Below are positions 35,115 through 44,170 of a DNA stretch of 64,000 nucleotides, in pieces (the first letter of the stretch is position 1; every line of letters begins with the position of its first letter). The position numbers were made by a program, and so were the translations under genes. This stretch comes from Bacillus sp. FJAT-22090. Lineage in GTDB: Bacteria > Bacillota > Bacilli > Bacillales_A > Planococcaceae. The stretch lies in the NCBI RefSeq assembly GCF_001278755.1, contig NZ_CP012601.1, forward strand, positions 2,294,001 through 2,358,000, given 5' to 3'. The notes below the pieces were generated by a model, which was not told where the DNA came from, did no database searches, and saw nothing but the letters and a program-made list of their open reading frames with translations.

Positions 35115-35315
35115 TTGAGAGAAATAAGTGGACTTAAAAAGTACAAATTCTATCTTGTTTTTCAAGGTGGAAAAGAGTTAGCTTTTGAAACAAATACAGA
35201 TATTAGAACTGCAAAAAGAGAATTTGTTAACGGGAATATTTTTGTTACTACTGAAAATAAATACACAATCAATATTTCCCAGTTAAAAAGCTTAAAAGTT
35301 AAAATTCTGCAATAA
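35115..35315 (+). CDS. Small uncharacterised protein
   Basis: 66 residues from the TTG at 35115, chosen because AAGGAGTGG ends five bases upstream; the longer reading from 35082 has no ribosome binding site. Basic, with two lysine-rich segments (REISGLKKYKFYLVFQGGKE; KSLKVKILQ) and alternating hydrophobic residues that suggest a small beta fold. No known family recognised. It is isolated in AT-rich DNA and followed by a good terminator, which supports it being real. Confidence 0.6.
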   Translation: MREISGLKKYKFYLVFQGGKELAFETNTDIRTAKREFVNGNIFVTTENKYTINISQLKSLKVKILQ

Positions 35316-35323
35316 AAATAAAG

Positions 35324-35362
35324 AAAAAGCATTTCATTCATAAAGGAATGAAATGCTTTTTT
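35324..35362. terminator. Bidirectional terminator
   Basis: AAAAAGCATTTCATTC...GAATGAAATGCTTTTT with T runs on both strands, between the small + gene and the acyl-CoA synthetase gene (-). Confidence 0.88.
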
Positions 35363-35374
35363 ATTTTCTCGTAA

Positions 35375-36874
35375 CTATCCTTCACTTCTCAATGCATTTT
35401 TTAGGACTTTTCCGCTTGCGTTTCTAGGGAGACTTTCGATTATAACTACTTCTGCAGGTAATTTAAATTTTGCCAGTTGTTTTGAACTAAAAGATAAAAC
35501 ATCTTCTTCTGTTAATGTTTGACCTGGTTTTATTACAACGAAAGCTTTTGGTACCTCACCATAAATCTTATGGGGCACCCCCACTACTGCTGCTTCAAGA
35601 ACTTCGGGAATTTGATATAACACTTCTTCTACTTCTACAGGATATACATTTTCCCCTCCTCGAATGATCATGTCTTTTTTACGATCTACTATATAAAGTA
35701 ACCCATCCTCATCAAATCTACCTAAGTCTCCACTATATAACCATCCATTTTGTATCGCTTGTCTGGTTTCCTCTTCATTTTTTAAATATCCCTTCATTAC
35801 TTGTGGACCCTTTACTACAATTTCCCCAACTTGGCCGACAGGGAGCTGTTCGCCAAATTCATTCACTACTTGCACCTCTGTCTGAGGTAATGCCTCTCCA
35901 ACTGAGCCAACCTTATCTAAAGCAAAATGGTCTTTCAAGGTGGTAGCAGCGGGAGAGTTTTCTGTTTGCCCATAAAGGTTTTGCACCTTGACATTAGGAT
36001 AGAACGATTTCACTTTTCGAACGAGCTCATACGGCATTGGGGCAGCTCCATATGTAAAGAGACGTAAATGAGGAAGCTCTATTTCAGACATTTTAGGTGT
36101 ATTCAATAAAATCATATACATCGCCGGTACCCCAAAGAAAATAGTTATTTCTTCTTTCTCCATTGTATTGAGTGCTTTCTCAGGTGAGAAAGCTTCTTCA
36201 ATGACAATAGTCCCCCCTGCATAAATGACAGGAATACAGAAAACATGACTAGCCGCACAATGAAATAAAGGAGTAACAATTTGTACACGGTCACTGTCCT
36301 TATACCCTACCGCTTCGCCCCAAATCTCTGCTGCCGCTTTTACATTAGCAGCTGTCAACATAACCCCTTTTGGTTTACCGGTTGTTCCTGACGTATAAAA
36401 AATAACTGTCGTATCCTCTGGATGAATAGGCGTATCATTAAATGGAATGGTTTCGTCCATTAAAACAGCTTGTAAACTATCATCTTCTCCAACTCTTAAA
36501 TAATCTTCAAATTGTTCAAACGTATCTTTAATTTCCTCTAGGGCAGAATTGAAAGAAACATCATATATAAGCACACTTGCTTTGGAATGTTTAAAAATAT
36601 AATCCACCTCTGGAGCGGTTAGCTTCGTATTCACTGGCAATACCGTAAATCCCCCAAGCTGACATGCATAGTAACAAGTTAAAAAGTAATCGGAGTTATT
36701 CAAATAAACAGCTATAATGTCCTCTTTTTTATATCCCTTTTCTTGAAAATACCCTGCTAAACGCTTAGCCTGTTCAAAAAACTTTGCATATGTCGTTTCT
36801 CTTCCTTCAAACTTCGTAATTACTTTTTCAGGCTGATTTAAAGCATGTAGTGCCAACTTTTCAGAAACAAACAT
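35375..36874 (-). CDS. Acyl-CoA synthetase (long-chain fatty acid-CoA ligase type)
   Basis: 499 residues of the ANL adenylate-forming superfamily. The P-loop-like motif is TVIFYTSGTTGKPKGVML (near residue 150), then YGQTEN near 300, YSGDLGRFDEDGLLYIVDRK near 380 and the catalytic lysine in PRNASGKVLKN at the end. It would activate a carboxylic acid with ATP and join it to CoA. It opens with MFVSEKLALHALNQPEK and lacks membrane segments. A GGGAG ribosome binding site precedes the ATG. Chain length specificity cannot be read. Confidence 0.9.
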   Translation of the reverse strand: MFVSEKLALHALNQPEKVITKFEGRETTYAKFFEQAKRLAGYFQEKGYKKEDIIAVYLNNSDYFLTCYYACQLGGFTVLPVNTKLTAPEVDYIFKHSKASVLIYDVSFNSALEEIKDTFEQFEDYLRVGEDDSLQAVLMDETIPFNDTPIHPEDTTVIFYTSGTTGKPKGVMLTAANVKAAAEIWGEAVGYKDSDRVQIVTPLFHCAASHVFCIPVIYAGGTIVIEEAFSPEKALNTMEKEEITIFFGVPAMYMILLNTPKMSEIELPHLRLFTYGAAPMPYELVRKVKSFYPNVKVQNLYGQTENSPAATTLKDHFALDKVGSVGEALPQTEVQVVNEFGEQLPVGQVGEIVVKGPQVMKGYLKNEEETRQAIQNGWLYSGDLGRFDEDGLLYIVDRKKDMIIRGGENVYPVEVEEVLYQIPEVLEAAVVGVPHKIYGEVPKAFVVIKPGQTLTEEDVLSFSSKQLAKFKLPAEVVIIESLPRNASGKVLKNALRSEG

Positions 36875-36991
36875 CTCCCAAACCCCTTTGTCGTTGTAAT
36901 GTGAATCGCTCGATAATTATCTGAAAATTAAATCATTTAAAACTATTATACTTCCAACCATGTAAAAATAAAAGTATGGAGATCGAGCCTT

Positions 36992-37040
36992 TGTTGCAGG
37001 AGTACTACAGGTGCCTGGCACCCGTAATACTCCTGCAACA
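36992..37040. repeat. GGTGCC-palindrome family, copy 8
   Basis: Outer arms TGTTGCAGGAGTA and TACTCCTGCAACA pair exactly around GGTGCCTGGCACC (central T). These arms are unlike those of any other copy, yet fully complementary. Confidence 0.92.
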
Positions 37041-37041
37041 T

Positions 37042-37077
37042 AAAAAAAGCCCCAAATATTTTAGTTATTTTGGGGCT
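37042..37077 (-). terminator. Terminator of the choice-of-anchor-I gene
   Basis: Minus strand AGCCCCAAA...TTTGGGGCT followed by seven T residues. Confidence 0.85.
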
Positions 37078-37096
37078 GTTTTTTCTACTATTCTAT

Positions 37097-38791
37097 TTAC
37101 TTTTCGTTCTTTTTATCTTGCTTCTCTTTTAATAGAAGTTTTTTATTTAGTATATCTGCTTTTAATTCATATATAGCTACGGTGCCCGATACTTCATGGG
37201 TAGCAGCAAGAAGTGCGTTTCCTGTTGGACTTTTTTCTGCGGATATAAAACGAAGTCCCTCAGGTGAAACATCCCCTTTAATATCCTCACTGTAATCTCT
37301 GCTTGAAATCAGACGAACAAATTCTGGTTCAATCGGATTGGATAAGTCATACACCATGATACCACTCACACGCTCCAAAGCAATAAAGGCATATTTCGTC
37401 CCATTCACTTCACCACTTACTACAGTTTCTGGTTCTGGTCCTTTTGCAGAGCTTCGTTTATCATATGCGATTTCTTCATTATCTGAATTAAATACTTCCG
37501 GCATAGCTTTTGCTGTTATTTTTTCAAATTCATTTCCACTATCATATACAAGTTCCATCGATTCAGCGTCGAAAATAGAGAAACTCCGACCACCATATGA
37601 ATATAAAGCTTCGTATGTTCCATCCGCTGCTAATCCATTTTCCATCGTGACTTTTGTTTTTTTCATGTCATTTAAAAGCCCATCTTCTACCATTTTATCT
37701 AACTCTTCTTGCGTAAATCCGGCATAATTTTCAGCTCTTAATTTTATCTTATCTGCGATGTCACCAATTTCAGCTTCCTCGGAGTATGCCTCATAGTCTC
37801 TTGCATCTCCTTCATTCGGAGTTAAAATATATGTTTTTCCTCCTGAAGTAAAAGTATCAATCGCATCAGGCATATATAAACCAAGTAGCGGTAATCGCTC
37901 AATGACTGTTTTTCCATCACGCTTACCATCAAGTTCATTTCCAATAACAGAATGATCCTTCACCCCAAGTCCTTTCACGTGAAGAATTTTTCCTTCTACT
38001 AAATCTACAGTTGCAATTGCATTATTCTCTTGCATCGAAATATAAGCAAGTTTACTATCTTCAGATACCGTCACATATTCCGGCTCTAACTGTTGCATAG
38101 TCGTTCCTTTTGAACTTACTCGCACCTTGTCATCTAGTTGTACACCATGGAAAGATAACGTATTTGCCTTAAATTTATCTGCTGTCATCGTCACATCTAT
38201 TATGGAAACCGTTCCTTCTGGATCCACTTTATAATCTGTACTTGGCTCTCCTTCATTCGCAACAATCGCTTTCGATCCATCAGGTGTGAAAGTCACCATG
38301 TCAGGTAAAGAACCAACTTGCACTTTATTTAAATATTTACCAGCTTTGGTAATAAAAACCATGTACCCTGGATCGGTTTTCGGATTAGCCACAGCCGAAA
38401 TCGCAACTAAATCTTTCGTAGGATGTGCTGCAATGCTTGTAATATCATCTACATTCTTAATTCCAAAATCTTTTAAAAGAATACGCTTTTCTAATTTTAA
38501 CTCTGTATACTTTTCTGACTTGAGTGATTTAAAAGAAAGAATATCAATGCCTGATTTTGCACCATTCGTTACGAAAGCCTTTTTCGAGGATTCATCATAA
38601 GCTAAGATTTCCGTACCACCAATTCCAGATTCGCTATCATATTGACCAATCTGGGAAATCTTTAAATTATCTGCTCGATACTCAAAATAAGGACTTTGAT
38701 CTTTCGCTAATACATTATAAGACTGACTTCCTGCCAATAAAATACTTGCTGCCGTAACTCCAGTGATTAACTTTGTTTTAAAGTTCAACAT
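37097..38791 (-). CDS. Secreted choice-of-anchor-I-type beta-propeller protein
   Basis: 564 residues. A signal peptide (about 1-29, ending VLAKD) is followed by repeated beta-propeller blades: GGTEILAYDESSKKAFVTNG, LPDMVTFTPDGSKAIVANEG, and PEYVTVSEDSKLAYISMQEN. These match the 'choice-of-anchor I' family, found in secreted proteins of many bacteria and often near phosphatases or nucleases. A short basic tail (KEKQDKKNEK) ends the protein; no LPXTG motif is present. Its biochemical role is not known. It is monocistronic with its own terminator. Confidence 0.82.
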   Translation of the reverse strand: MLNFKTKLITGVTAASILLAGSQSYNVLAKDQSPYFEYRADNLKISQIGQYDSESGIGGTEILAYDESSKKAFVTNGAKSGIDILSFKSLKSEKYTELKLEKRILLKDFGIKNVDDITSIAAHPTKDLVAISAVANPKTDPGYMVFITKAGKYLNKVQVGSLPDMVTFTPDGSKAIVANEGEPSTDYKVDPEGTVSIIDVTMTADKFKANTLSFHGVQLDDKVRVSSKGTTMQQLEPEYVTVSEDSKLAYISMQENNAIATVDLVEGKILHVKGLGVKDHSVIGNELDGKRDGKTVIERLPLLGLYMPDAIDTFTSGGKTYILTPNEGDARDYEAYSEEAEIGDIADKIKLRAENYAGFTQEELDKMVEDGLLNDMKKTKVTMENGLAADGTYEALYSYGGRSFSIFDAESMELVYDSGNEFEKITAKAMPEVFNSDNEEIAYDKRSSAKGPEPETVVSGEVNGTKYAFIALERVSGIMVYDLSNPIEPEFVRLISSRDYSEDIKGDVSPEGLRFISAEKSPTGNALLAATHEVSGTVAIYELKADILNKKLLLKEKQDKKNEK

Positions 38792-38890
38792 TCATTCCCC
38801 CTAAATAAAATTTTCTATTAGAGATTCATTGTAACCACCTACTATTAACCTAGCGTTAATAAATTGTGTTATTTCTGTATGTCAAAACAA

Positions 38891-38927
38891 TTTCTGGTGC
38901 CAGGCACCCGTAATATACCTGTAATAC
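38891..38927. repeat. GGTGCC-palindrome family, copy 9 (truncated)
   Basis: Core TTTCTGGTGCCAGGCACCCG with right arm TAATATACCTGTAATAC. The matching left arm is missing. Confidence 0.78.
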
Positions 38928-38967
38928 TAGATAACAAAAAGTCTTGAACTTGGTAAGCACATGAAAA

Positions 38968-39008
38968 AACGCACTTTCATCATAGGATCTCTATGACAAT
39001 AGTGCGTT
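38968..39008 (-). terminator. Terminator of the TetR gene
   Basis: AACGCACT...AGTGCGTT with an inner CATAG/CTATG pairing, followed by TTTTTT on the minus strand. It overlaps the last codons of the gene. Confidence 0.78.
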
Positions 39009-39605
39009 CTTATTAGCTATTTTTTTAATGCCAGAAAAATATATATCTACTAGAACCTTTGCAAGATCATCTGGGGTACTACGACCAGTTAATATCTCAT
39101 GGAGAGTTAACCTTTCAATAGATCCTACAAGGCTCTCTGCTACTATGTTCATCGGATAATCTTGAGAAAAATATCCCAGTTTTTTTTCTGCTTCCAAATT
39201 TTCCGTCACATGTTTAACCATATTCATTTTCAACTCCCTGGCTGACTCAGCTTCAAAAAAACCAATTTGGGTCAACAAAGGATTTTCTGAGAAAAAGGTA
39301 AACATTTTGATTAATCCGGACTGTATTTCTTTTTTTAATGAACTATCTTCTATGTTTTCTTCTAAGAGGCTTTCGGATGTTAAAATTCTAAGCTGTTTTT
39401 GAAAGGATTCTGTAATTTCCTGAAAAATAGCTTCTTTACTTTTAAAATACAAATAAAAAGTAGGCTGTGTGAATTTTGCTTTTTTTACAATTTCACTTAT
39501 TTTCGTATCATGGTAACCATACTCAGCAAACTGTTCAATTGCTATATCAAGGAGTAGGCGTTTAGTCACTGCCCCATCAGAATCTACTTTTCGACCTCTT
39601 GCCAT
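38991..39605 (-). CDS. TetR-family transcriptional regulator
   Basis: 204 residues from the chosen ATG. The N-terminal helix-turn-helix is TKISEIVKKAKFTQPTFYLY (near residue 35-55), followed by the typical FKSKEAIFQEITESF. The C-terminal ligand domain is helical and unassigned. The ATG at 39605 has GAGGTG upstream at good spacing; the longer reading from 39638 begins with a cysteine/arginine-rich leader and lacks support. The protein resembles regulators of fatty-acid or efflux genes, but the target is not evident. Its neighbours are not an obvious regulon. Confidence 0.85.
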   Translation of the reverse strand: MARGRKVDSDGAVTKRLLLDIAIEQFAEYGYHDTKISEIVKKAKFTQPTFYLYFKSKEAIFQEITESFQKQLRILTSESLLEENIEDSSLKKEIQSGLIKMFTFFSENPLLTQIGFFEAESARELKMNMVKHVTENLEAEKKLGYFSQDYPMNIVAESLVGSIERLTLHEILTGRSTPDDLAKVLVDIYFSGIKKIANKNALLS

Positions 39606-39735
39606 ACAAAAACACCTCGACTTACATCTCTTTTTCACATTCTCATCATTTAAGTATATAAGACTCTAACAAAATCGTAAATTCTTTTACTACAATAATT
39701 TACGAAAATCGAATTAGTTTTGAATTGTTAAGATA

Positions 39736-39764
39736 TTGTTACTGGTGCCAGGCACCAGTAACAA
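39736..39764. repeat. GGTGCC-palindrome family, copy 10
   Basis: TTGTTACTGGTGCC-A-GGCACCAGTAACAA is a perfect palindrome. Further arms (AGATA / ATTTGT) are imperfect. Between tandem minus-strand genes. Confidence 0.9.
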
Positions 39765-39801
39765 ATTTGTAATAGTTCCTGACTCCCAGATATATTGAAG
39801 A

Positions 39802-39832
39802 AAAGCTCTGGCATTTTATTGACCAGAGCTTT
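39802..39832 (-). terminator. Terminator of the TM-helix channel gene
   Basis: Minus strand AAAGCTCTGG...CCAGAGCTTT followed by TTCTTC. Confidence 0.8.
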
Positions 39833-39844
39833 TTCATTTTTGCT

Positions 39845-41614
39845 TTATTTATTTGTATCAGGTCGATCATTTGTTGGTGGTAGATCGTCATAAGGATACA
39901 AATCATCGGTAGATGGAATATTATACCCCGTATCTCCAGGCTCCACTCCGTTGTTGTTTGACTCTCCGATCCCGCTATCATTTACTGGATTAACTTCATC
40001 TACATGTGGTCTTGTTCCTTTTAGACTCTTTTCAGCCTGTGTACGTCCTTTGAAATTCTCTTTGAATGATTCTTTCATTGTTTCTTTTTGTACTCTATAA
40101 TTCTCCTTCGTTACTTCAGCGTTTTCTAAACTTCTTTCCATTTTACTTAAATATCGAGCAGCATGCTCTCGTCCGCCGAGACCAAAAGCTAGACCAAATG
40201 CCAACGCAACGCCACCTAATATTAAGATAAACGCTGAGTTAATAATAGAAGCAGCAATTCCTAATTGATCTAAAGCCATGAAGAATGCAAATGCTAAGAT
40301 AGCATATTTTGCAACATAGCGTAAGAAATGCGGTGTTCCTGATGCATGTTTCATTAAACTTCCAACAAGTTTTTCAACTAAGTTCGCTAACCAAAATCCT
40401 ACCGCTAAAATTATAATTGCAGCGATAACGGATGGCAAATAAGCGAAAATACCAGTAGCTAAAACAACCATAAAGTCTAGCTCTAATAACTGAAGTGCTT
40501 CCACAACAAACAATAAGATTATCACTACTTGAACGACTGTTCCAAGCAATGCTGCAAATGAAGGAGCAGCTCCCGAAGTCGAATTGAAGCCCATCTTACC
40601 AAAGATTGAATTTACGCCAAGTTTTTCAAGCAATGAAACGACAATATCCTTCACCCATCTTGCGGCTACAATACCTACTAAGACTAGCAATATTGCAATC
40701 GCAATTTTAGGAAGCATTGCCATAATGTCGTTTAACATAGCAACTGCAGGTTCTGAAATTCCGTCTATATCTAAAATATCCAATGCAGAAATAGTAACAG
40801 GAATCATAATTAAAACAAATGCAATAATTCCTACAACTTTTGAAACGCTCGTCCCTTCAAAGAATGATGAAAGCTTCAGCTTATGAGCTAAACGATCGGC
40901 ACCTGCAGATTGTAAAAACTTCTCTATTAAATTACTAACAAGTTTCGCAACAAACCAACCAATCGCAAAAATGATAGCAGCAGATATTAACTTAGGAATA
41001 AAGTGAAAGAAACTAGCAACCATTCCTTCAAAAGGTCCGCTCAATCCATCTATTCCAAGAGCACTTAATACAGCAGGAATAAATAGCAAGAAAATTAGAT
41101 AGTATGCAACATTAGCTGCTGTATCTATCCATTTTGCTTGGTCTTCCTCTTTCGCTTTTACTCCCGTCTTTTCAACATACTTGTTTAAATTAAGCTTGTT
41201 ACCAGCAGCTTGAATAACTTTTTTCACGACTGTTGCTAACACCCAAGCAAATAATAAAATCAATCCAGCTTTCAAAATATTCAAGAAAGCTCCTGTTAAA
41301 CCTGAATACATAGAGACAAAAGGTGTCGCGATAGAATTCAAGTTCAAAATATTAAAGAATAAAACAAATGCTAACAATAAAACGATAATAAAAACTACTT
41401 TACTTATTACCTTTTCAACTGTCCACTTGGATTTTGTATTACCGAGTTTTTCATTGACATGTAACTTTCGCAATACTTTATATGTCACATTTTCTAAAAA
41501 TTTTGCTATAAAAAAACCAATTAGTAATACCACTAAAGCTAATAAAAGCTCAGGTAAAAATGAAAGTGTACTTCTCCAATAAAAATCATCGTCAAATCTC
41601 ATATAACCTGTCAT
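39845..41614 (-). CDS. Conserved TM-helix (PF05552-like) membrane channel protein
   Basis: 589 residues. The sequence repeats a helix pattern about five times: LLALVVLLIGFFIAKFLENV, ISAAIIFAIGWFVAKLVSNL, AIAILLVLVGIVAARWVKDI, VIAAIIILAVGFWLANLVEK, and others. This is the 'conserved TM helix' repeat of a mechanosensitive-channel-related family. A polar, acidic C-terminal tail of about 90 residues follows (ends NDRPDTNK). GGAG directly abuts the ATG at 41614, so the ATG at 41602 (MRFDDDFYW) may be the true start. The gated solute is not known. Confidence 0.82.
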   Translation of the reverse strand: MTGYMRFDDDFYWRSTLSFLPELLLALVVLLIGFFIAKFLENVTYKVLRKLHVNEKLGNTKSKWTVEKVISKVVFIIVLLLAFVLFFNILNLNSIATPFVSMYSGLTGAFLNILKAGLILLFAWVLATVVKKVIQAAGNKLNLNKYVEKTGVKAKEEDQAKWIDTAANVAYYLIFLLFIPAVLSALGIDGLSGPFEGMVASFFHFIPKLISAAIIFAIGWFVAKLVSNLIEKFLQSAGADRLAHKLKLSSFFEGTSVSKVVGIIAFVLIMIPVTISALDILDIDGISEPAVAMLNDIMAMLPKIAIAILLVLVGIVAARWVKDIVVSLLEKLGVNSIFGKMGFNSTSGAAPSFAALLGTVVQVVIILLFVVEALQLLELDFMVVLATGIFAYLPSVIAAIIILAVGFWLANLVEKLVGSLMKHASGTPHFLRYVAKYAILAFAFFMALDQLGIAASIINSAFILILGGVALAFGLAFGLGGREHAARYLSKMERSLENAEVTKENYRVQKETMKESFKENFKGRTQAEKSLKGTRPHVDEVNPVNDSGIGESNNNGVEPGDTGYNIPSTDDLYPYDDLPPTNDRPDTNK

Positions 41615-41735
41615 CTCCTTTTTTATACATCATTCATAATTCATCACAATATTTAGCTACCCTTGTAAATTATTGTTTAAACTTCGGAAAAAAAGGCTAA
41701 ACACGATGTAATAAATGAAAGGGAGTGTAAACAAG

Positions 41736-42041
41736 ATGGATAATATTCAAGGAAAAGTACAGGAAGAAATGAATAACGTTAACCCTGAAAAGAAAGAAGA
41801 AATCTTATCAAGTTTTTCAACCTTTAAATCTTATTTAGGAGACAAAGTGGCAAAAGGAGAAAGCCTTGGTCTTAGTGAAGAACAATTAGCAAAGACAGCC
41901 GAAGTGGTTGCGAATTACTTAGCCACCAATGAAGAACCAAGAAATAGAGAAGAGAATCTATTAAAAGAATTATGGAAATCTGGAAATCAAGAACAACAAC
42001 ACGGACTAGCTCATATGCTAGTGAATATGGTAAAACAATAA
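41736..42041 (+). CDS. ymfJ: DUF3243 family protein (YmfJ-like)
   Basis: 101 residues from the chosen ATG. KEEILSSFSTFKSYLGDKVA and LGLSEEQLAKTAEVVANYLA match the DUF3243/YmfJ helical protein, which is common in Bacillus and of unknown function. The ATG at 41736 has GGGAGTG upstream; the ATG at 41715 would place the ribosome binding site inside the coding region. C-terminal ELWKSGNQEQQHGLAHMLVN is the conserved end. It is divergent from the channel gene. Confidence 0.85.
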   Translation: MDNIQGKVQEEMNNVNPEKKEEILSSFSTFKSYLGDKVAKGESLGLSEEQLAKTAEVVANYLATNEEPRNREENLLKELWKSGNQEQQHGLAHMLVNMVKQ

Positions 42042-42045
42042 TAAA

Positions 42046-42083
42046 AAATCCAGTCCCTCCTAAAAAGAGAGACTGGATTTTTT
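42046..42083. terminator. Bidirectional terminator
   Basis: AAATCCAGTC...GACTGGATTT with T runs on both strands, between the DUF3243 gene (+) and the STAS gene (-). Confidence 0.88.
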
Positions 42084-42906
42084 ATTGTCCATTTTTGATA
42101 CTATCAATTGCATGTTTCACGCTACCGTATGTATGAAAGGAAGTAAAGTCTATACCTCCATGGACAACAGCCATTGATATTTGAGGACGCATTCCAGTTA
42201 AAATTAAATTAATTCCAAGTAAATCTAGTACGTTATGAATAACAAAAATATTCTGAGCAACTTCCTTATCAATTGTAAGAATTCCTGAAAAATCGATAAT
42301 TAAATGCTCGACGTCTAAACTTGGAATGGTAGGCACAACATGATTTAATAAATGCTGTACCCTCGGGTAATCCAACACTCCAATTAAAGGTAATACGGCA
42401 ATTCCTTTTTGAATTGGAACAATAGGTGCGGATAGTTTATTTATTTCTTTTTGTCGCTCATGCATTAACTCATCTCGGTATGTTTCATAAGCTAAAAGAG
42501 TTTCGGTTAGACTAACATCCATTAAATAACAAATCCGATTATTGATCATCGCCACTTCTTTAGTTGCCAATCCATGATCAATGGATATTTGAGTAATATA
42601 GTCTAAATACAATAAACGATTTTTAGCATAAGGCTTAATAAGTGTTGAAAAACGACCAAAAGCAGCTGCTTGTTGTTCACCTGAGTTTTTACTCCACTTA
42701 ATTAACTCCTCAGCTGCCTTTTCATCGGTCTCTTTAAAAGATTTTGCTAATAACACTAAAAACTCAATATTTTGTTGTATAGACTGTTCCAGCAGCTCAT
42801 CTGATATTTCATAATCGACATTTTTAAGCGCCATATCCGTAATCTCACGAATAATCTTCTCCGCATTATCAATTAAGTATTGTTCTACCTTCAATATGGC
42901 TTCCAT
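42082..42906 (-). CDS. STAS-domain protein, RsbR-like
   Basis: 274 residues. The N-terminal helical half (about 1-150) is globin-like in length but unassigned. The C-terminal STAS domain (about 155-270) contains GIAVLPLIGVLDYPRV, LIIDFSGILTIDKEVAQN and LTGMRPQISMAVV. This is the layout of RsbR-type stressosome proteins, which hold phosphorylatable Ser/Thr in the STAS domain (candidates S and T in DFSGILTID). A role in the general stress response is likely. There is no rsbS/rsbT neighbour. Confidence 0.82.
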   Translation of the reverse strand: MEAILKVEQYLIDNAEKIIREITDMALKNVDYEISDELLEQSIQQNIEFLVLLAKSFKETDEKAAEELIKWSKNSGEQQAAAFGRFSTLIKPYAKNRLLYLDYITQISIDHGLATKEVAMINNRICYLMDVSLTETLLAYETYRDELMHERQKEINKLSAPIVPIQKGIAVLPLIGVLDYPRVQHLLNHVVPTIPSLDVEHLIIDFSGILTIDKEVAQNIFVIHNVLDLLGINLILTGMRPQISMAVVHGGIDFTSFHTYGSVKHAIDSIKNGQ

Positions 42907-42920
42907 ACTCCTACACTTCC

Positions 42921-43253
42921 CTAAATAGTTTCCACTGCTTTTGTTAATTCTTTGCTAGTAATTTTGCGATGAGAAGCATGCCAAACCGCTTTCCCATCCC
43001 GTATCAAAAATGCTTGAGGAGATTCATGACGAATACCCAAATCACTTTCAATTCCATTCGAAACTTCTCTACTTTCAATCACTTTTACTAAATACGTATC
43101 AATCGGTGAATCAAAAGAATTGAACTCTCCATAAGCAAATGCACTTATTGGACAAGTCGTGCTATGCTTAAAAAGCAAAAATGGCTTTTTATTCGAATTC
43201 TGCAAAAGCTCCTCCCATTCATTTACCGAAACAACCTCTTTATAAGTCGACAT
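42921..43253 (-). CDS. ytxJ: Bacilliredoxin-like protein YtxJ (BrxC)
   Basis: 110 residues from the chosen ATG (B. subtilis YtxJ has 108). PFLLFKHSTTCPISAFAYGE carries the conserved TCPIS site with a single active cysteine, and YLVKVIESREVSNGIE follows. Family members remove bacillithiol from protein cysteines. The ATG at 43253 follows AGGA by eight bases; the ATG at 43292 would add a basic leader. It lies 14 bases upstream of the STAS gene in the same direction. Confidence 0.88.
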   Translation of the reverse strand: MSTYKEVVSVNEWEELLQNSNKKPFLLFKHSTTCPISAFAYGEFNSFDSPIDTYLVKVIESREVSNGIESDLGIRHESPQAFLIRDGKAVWHASHRKITSKELTKAVETI

Positions 43254-43390
43254 CAAACCCATCCTCCTAAAAAAATTATATATTTTTCCCACTACATATC
43301 CTATTATAACGTATTAAGACAAAAACACTCATACAAATCTTACTTACTAAAGTTCTACACCGGTTATCTCAAACTTATTATTCCACAAGA

Positions 43391-43438
43391 TTTTCTTCTT
43401 TTTTTCTTCTTTTTTTCTTCTTTTTTTTTCTTTGTTTC
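43391..43438. repeat. Polypyrimidine tract, CTTCTTTTTTT tandem repeat
   Basis: About three tandem copies of the 11-base unit CTTCTTTTTTT (about 43395-43430) run directly into palindrome copy 11, where the left arm should be. Possibly slippage-prone low-complexity DNA. Confidence 0.7.
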
Positions 43439-43470
43439 TGGTGCCAGGCACCCGTAACACTTTTGTAACA
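43436..43470. repeat. GGTGCC-palindrome family, copy 11 (truncated)
   Basis: Core TTTCTGGTGCCAGGCACCCG and right arm TAACACTTTTGTAACA. The left arm is replaced by the polypyrimidine tract. Confidence 0.8.
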
Positions 43471-43567
43471 TTGGCTTTTGTCATGATCATACTGTTTATA
43501 TTCAATTAATATTGGATATTTATTAGTAAGGGCTTTTAAAGTTCTGAGAGGAGAGTTTATTTATCAG

Positions 43568-44065
43568 ATGAAGAAATACTCTTTAACAACAACGACATTT
43601 TTGACGGCGACACTTTTACTTGGAGCTTGTGGAACGAACAATAACGAGGAAAGAGTGGAAGAAAAAACACCTAATGGTACAGCAACCAACCCGCAACAAG
43701 ATGAAACTGTAAATCAATTACAGACCGATGAGAATTCTCAAAAAGAAATAAGCTTTCAATATTTTAATTTAAATATAGGCACGACTGAAAACGAAAATAT
43801 TATACATGCAGAAGTTGATATGAAAGATTCGAAAGCAGATGCCATATATAAAAATATACTTGCTTCTACAGATTTAAAAGGTGATGCTGCTTATGCATTG
43901 TTAGAGCCTATTTTTGTAGAGTTGGAGCTAACAAAAGACATGAGAGAGGAAGAAGTAATCGACCGCGTCACAGAACAATTTGGAATAAACGAATTCACCA
44001 ATTTTGAATTAGAAATTGAATTTAAAGATGGAGACAATAAAAAGTACTCAAAATCAGTAGAATAA
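43568..44065 (+). CDS. yusW: YusW-like lipoprotein
   Basis: 165 residues. A lipoprotein signal peptide ends in the lipobox LLGAC at about residue 20. A low-complexity linker (about 25-55) leads to a YusW-type domain (FQYFNLNIGTTENENIIHAE; NFELEIEFKDGDNKKYS). YusW-domain proteins are extracytoplasmic and of unknown function. GAGGAG lies 14 bases upstream of the ATG, rather far, so the start could be slightly different. A terminator follows immediately. Confidence 0.82.
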   Translation: MKKYSLTTTTFLTATLLLGACGTNNNEERVEEKTPNGTATNPQQDETVNQLQTDENSQKEISFQYFNLNIGTTENENIIHAEVDMKDSKADAIYKNILASTDLKGDAAYALLEPIFVELELTKDMREEEVIDRVTEQFGINEFTNFELEIEFKDGDNKKYSKSVE

Positions 44066-44077
44066 CAAAGAATACAA

Positions 44078-44106
44078 AAAGAGCATGAAGGATCATGCTC
44101 TTTCTT
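44078..44106 (+). terminator. Terminator of the YusW gene
   Basis: AAAGAGCATG...CATGCTCTTT followed by CTTT. Confidence 0.8.
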
Positions 44107-44156
44107 TGTGACAAAGTGGTTACTGGTGCCAGGCACCCGTAATAATATTGCAACAA
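44106..44156. repeat. GGTGCC-palindrome family, copy 12
   Basis: TTGTGACAAAGTGGTTACT, core GGTGCCAGGCACC, then CGTAATAATATTGCAACAA: arms pair imperfectly. Between convergent genes. Confidence 0.82.
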
Positions 44157-44170
44157 AAAACCTCACAAGC

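Noticed and set aside
39739-39981. 80-codon open frame overlapping the end of the channel gene
   Set aside because: Antisense-free but out of frame with the strong 589-residue gene; no ribosome binding site.
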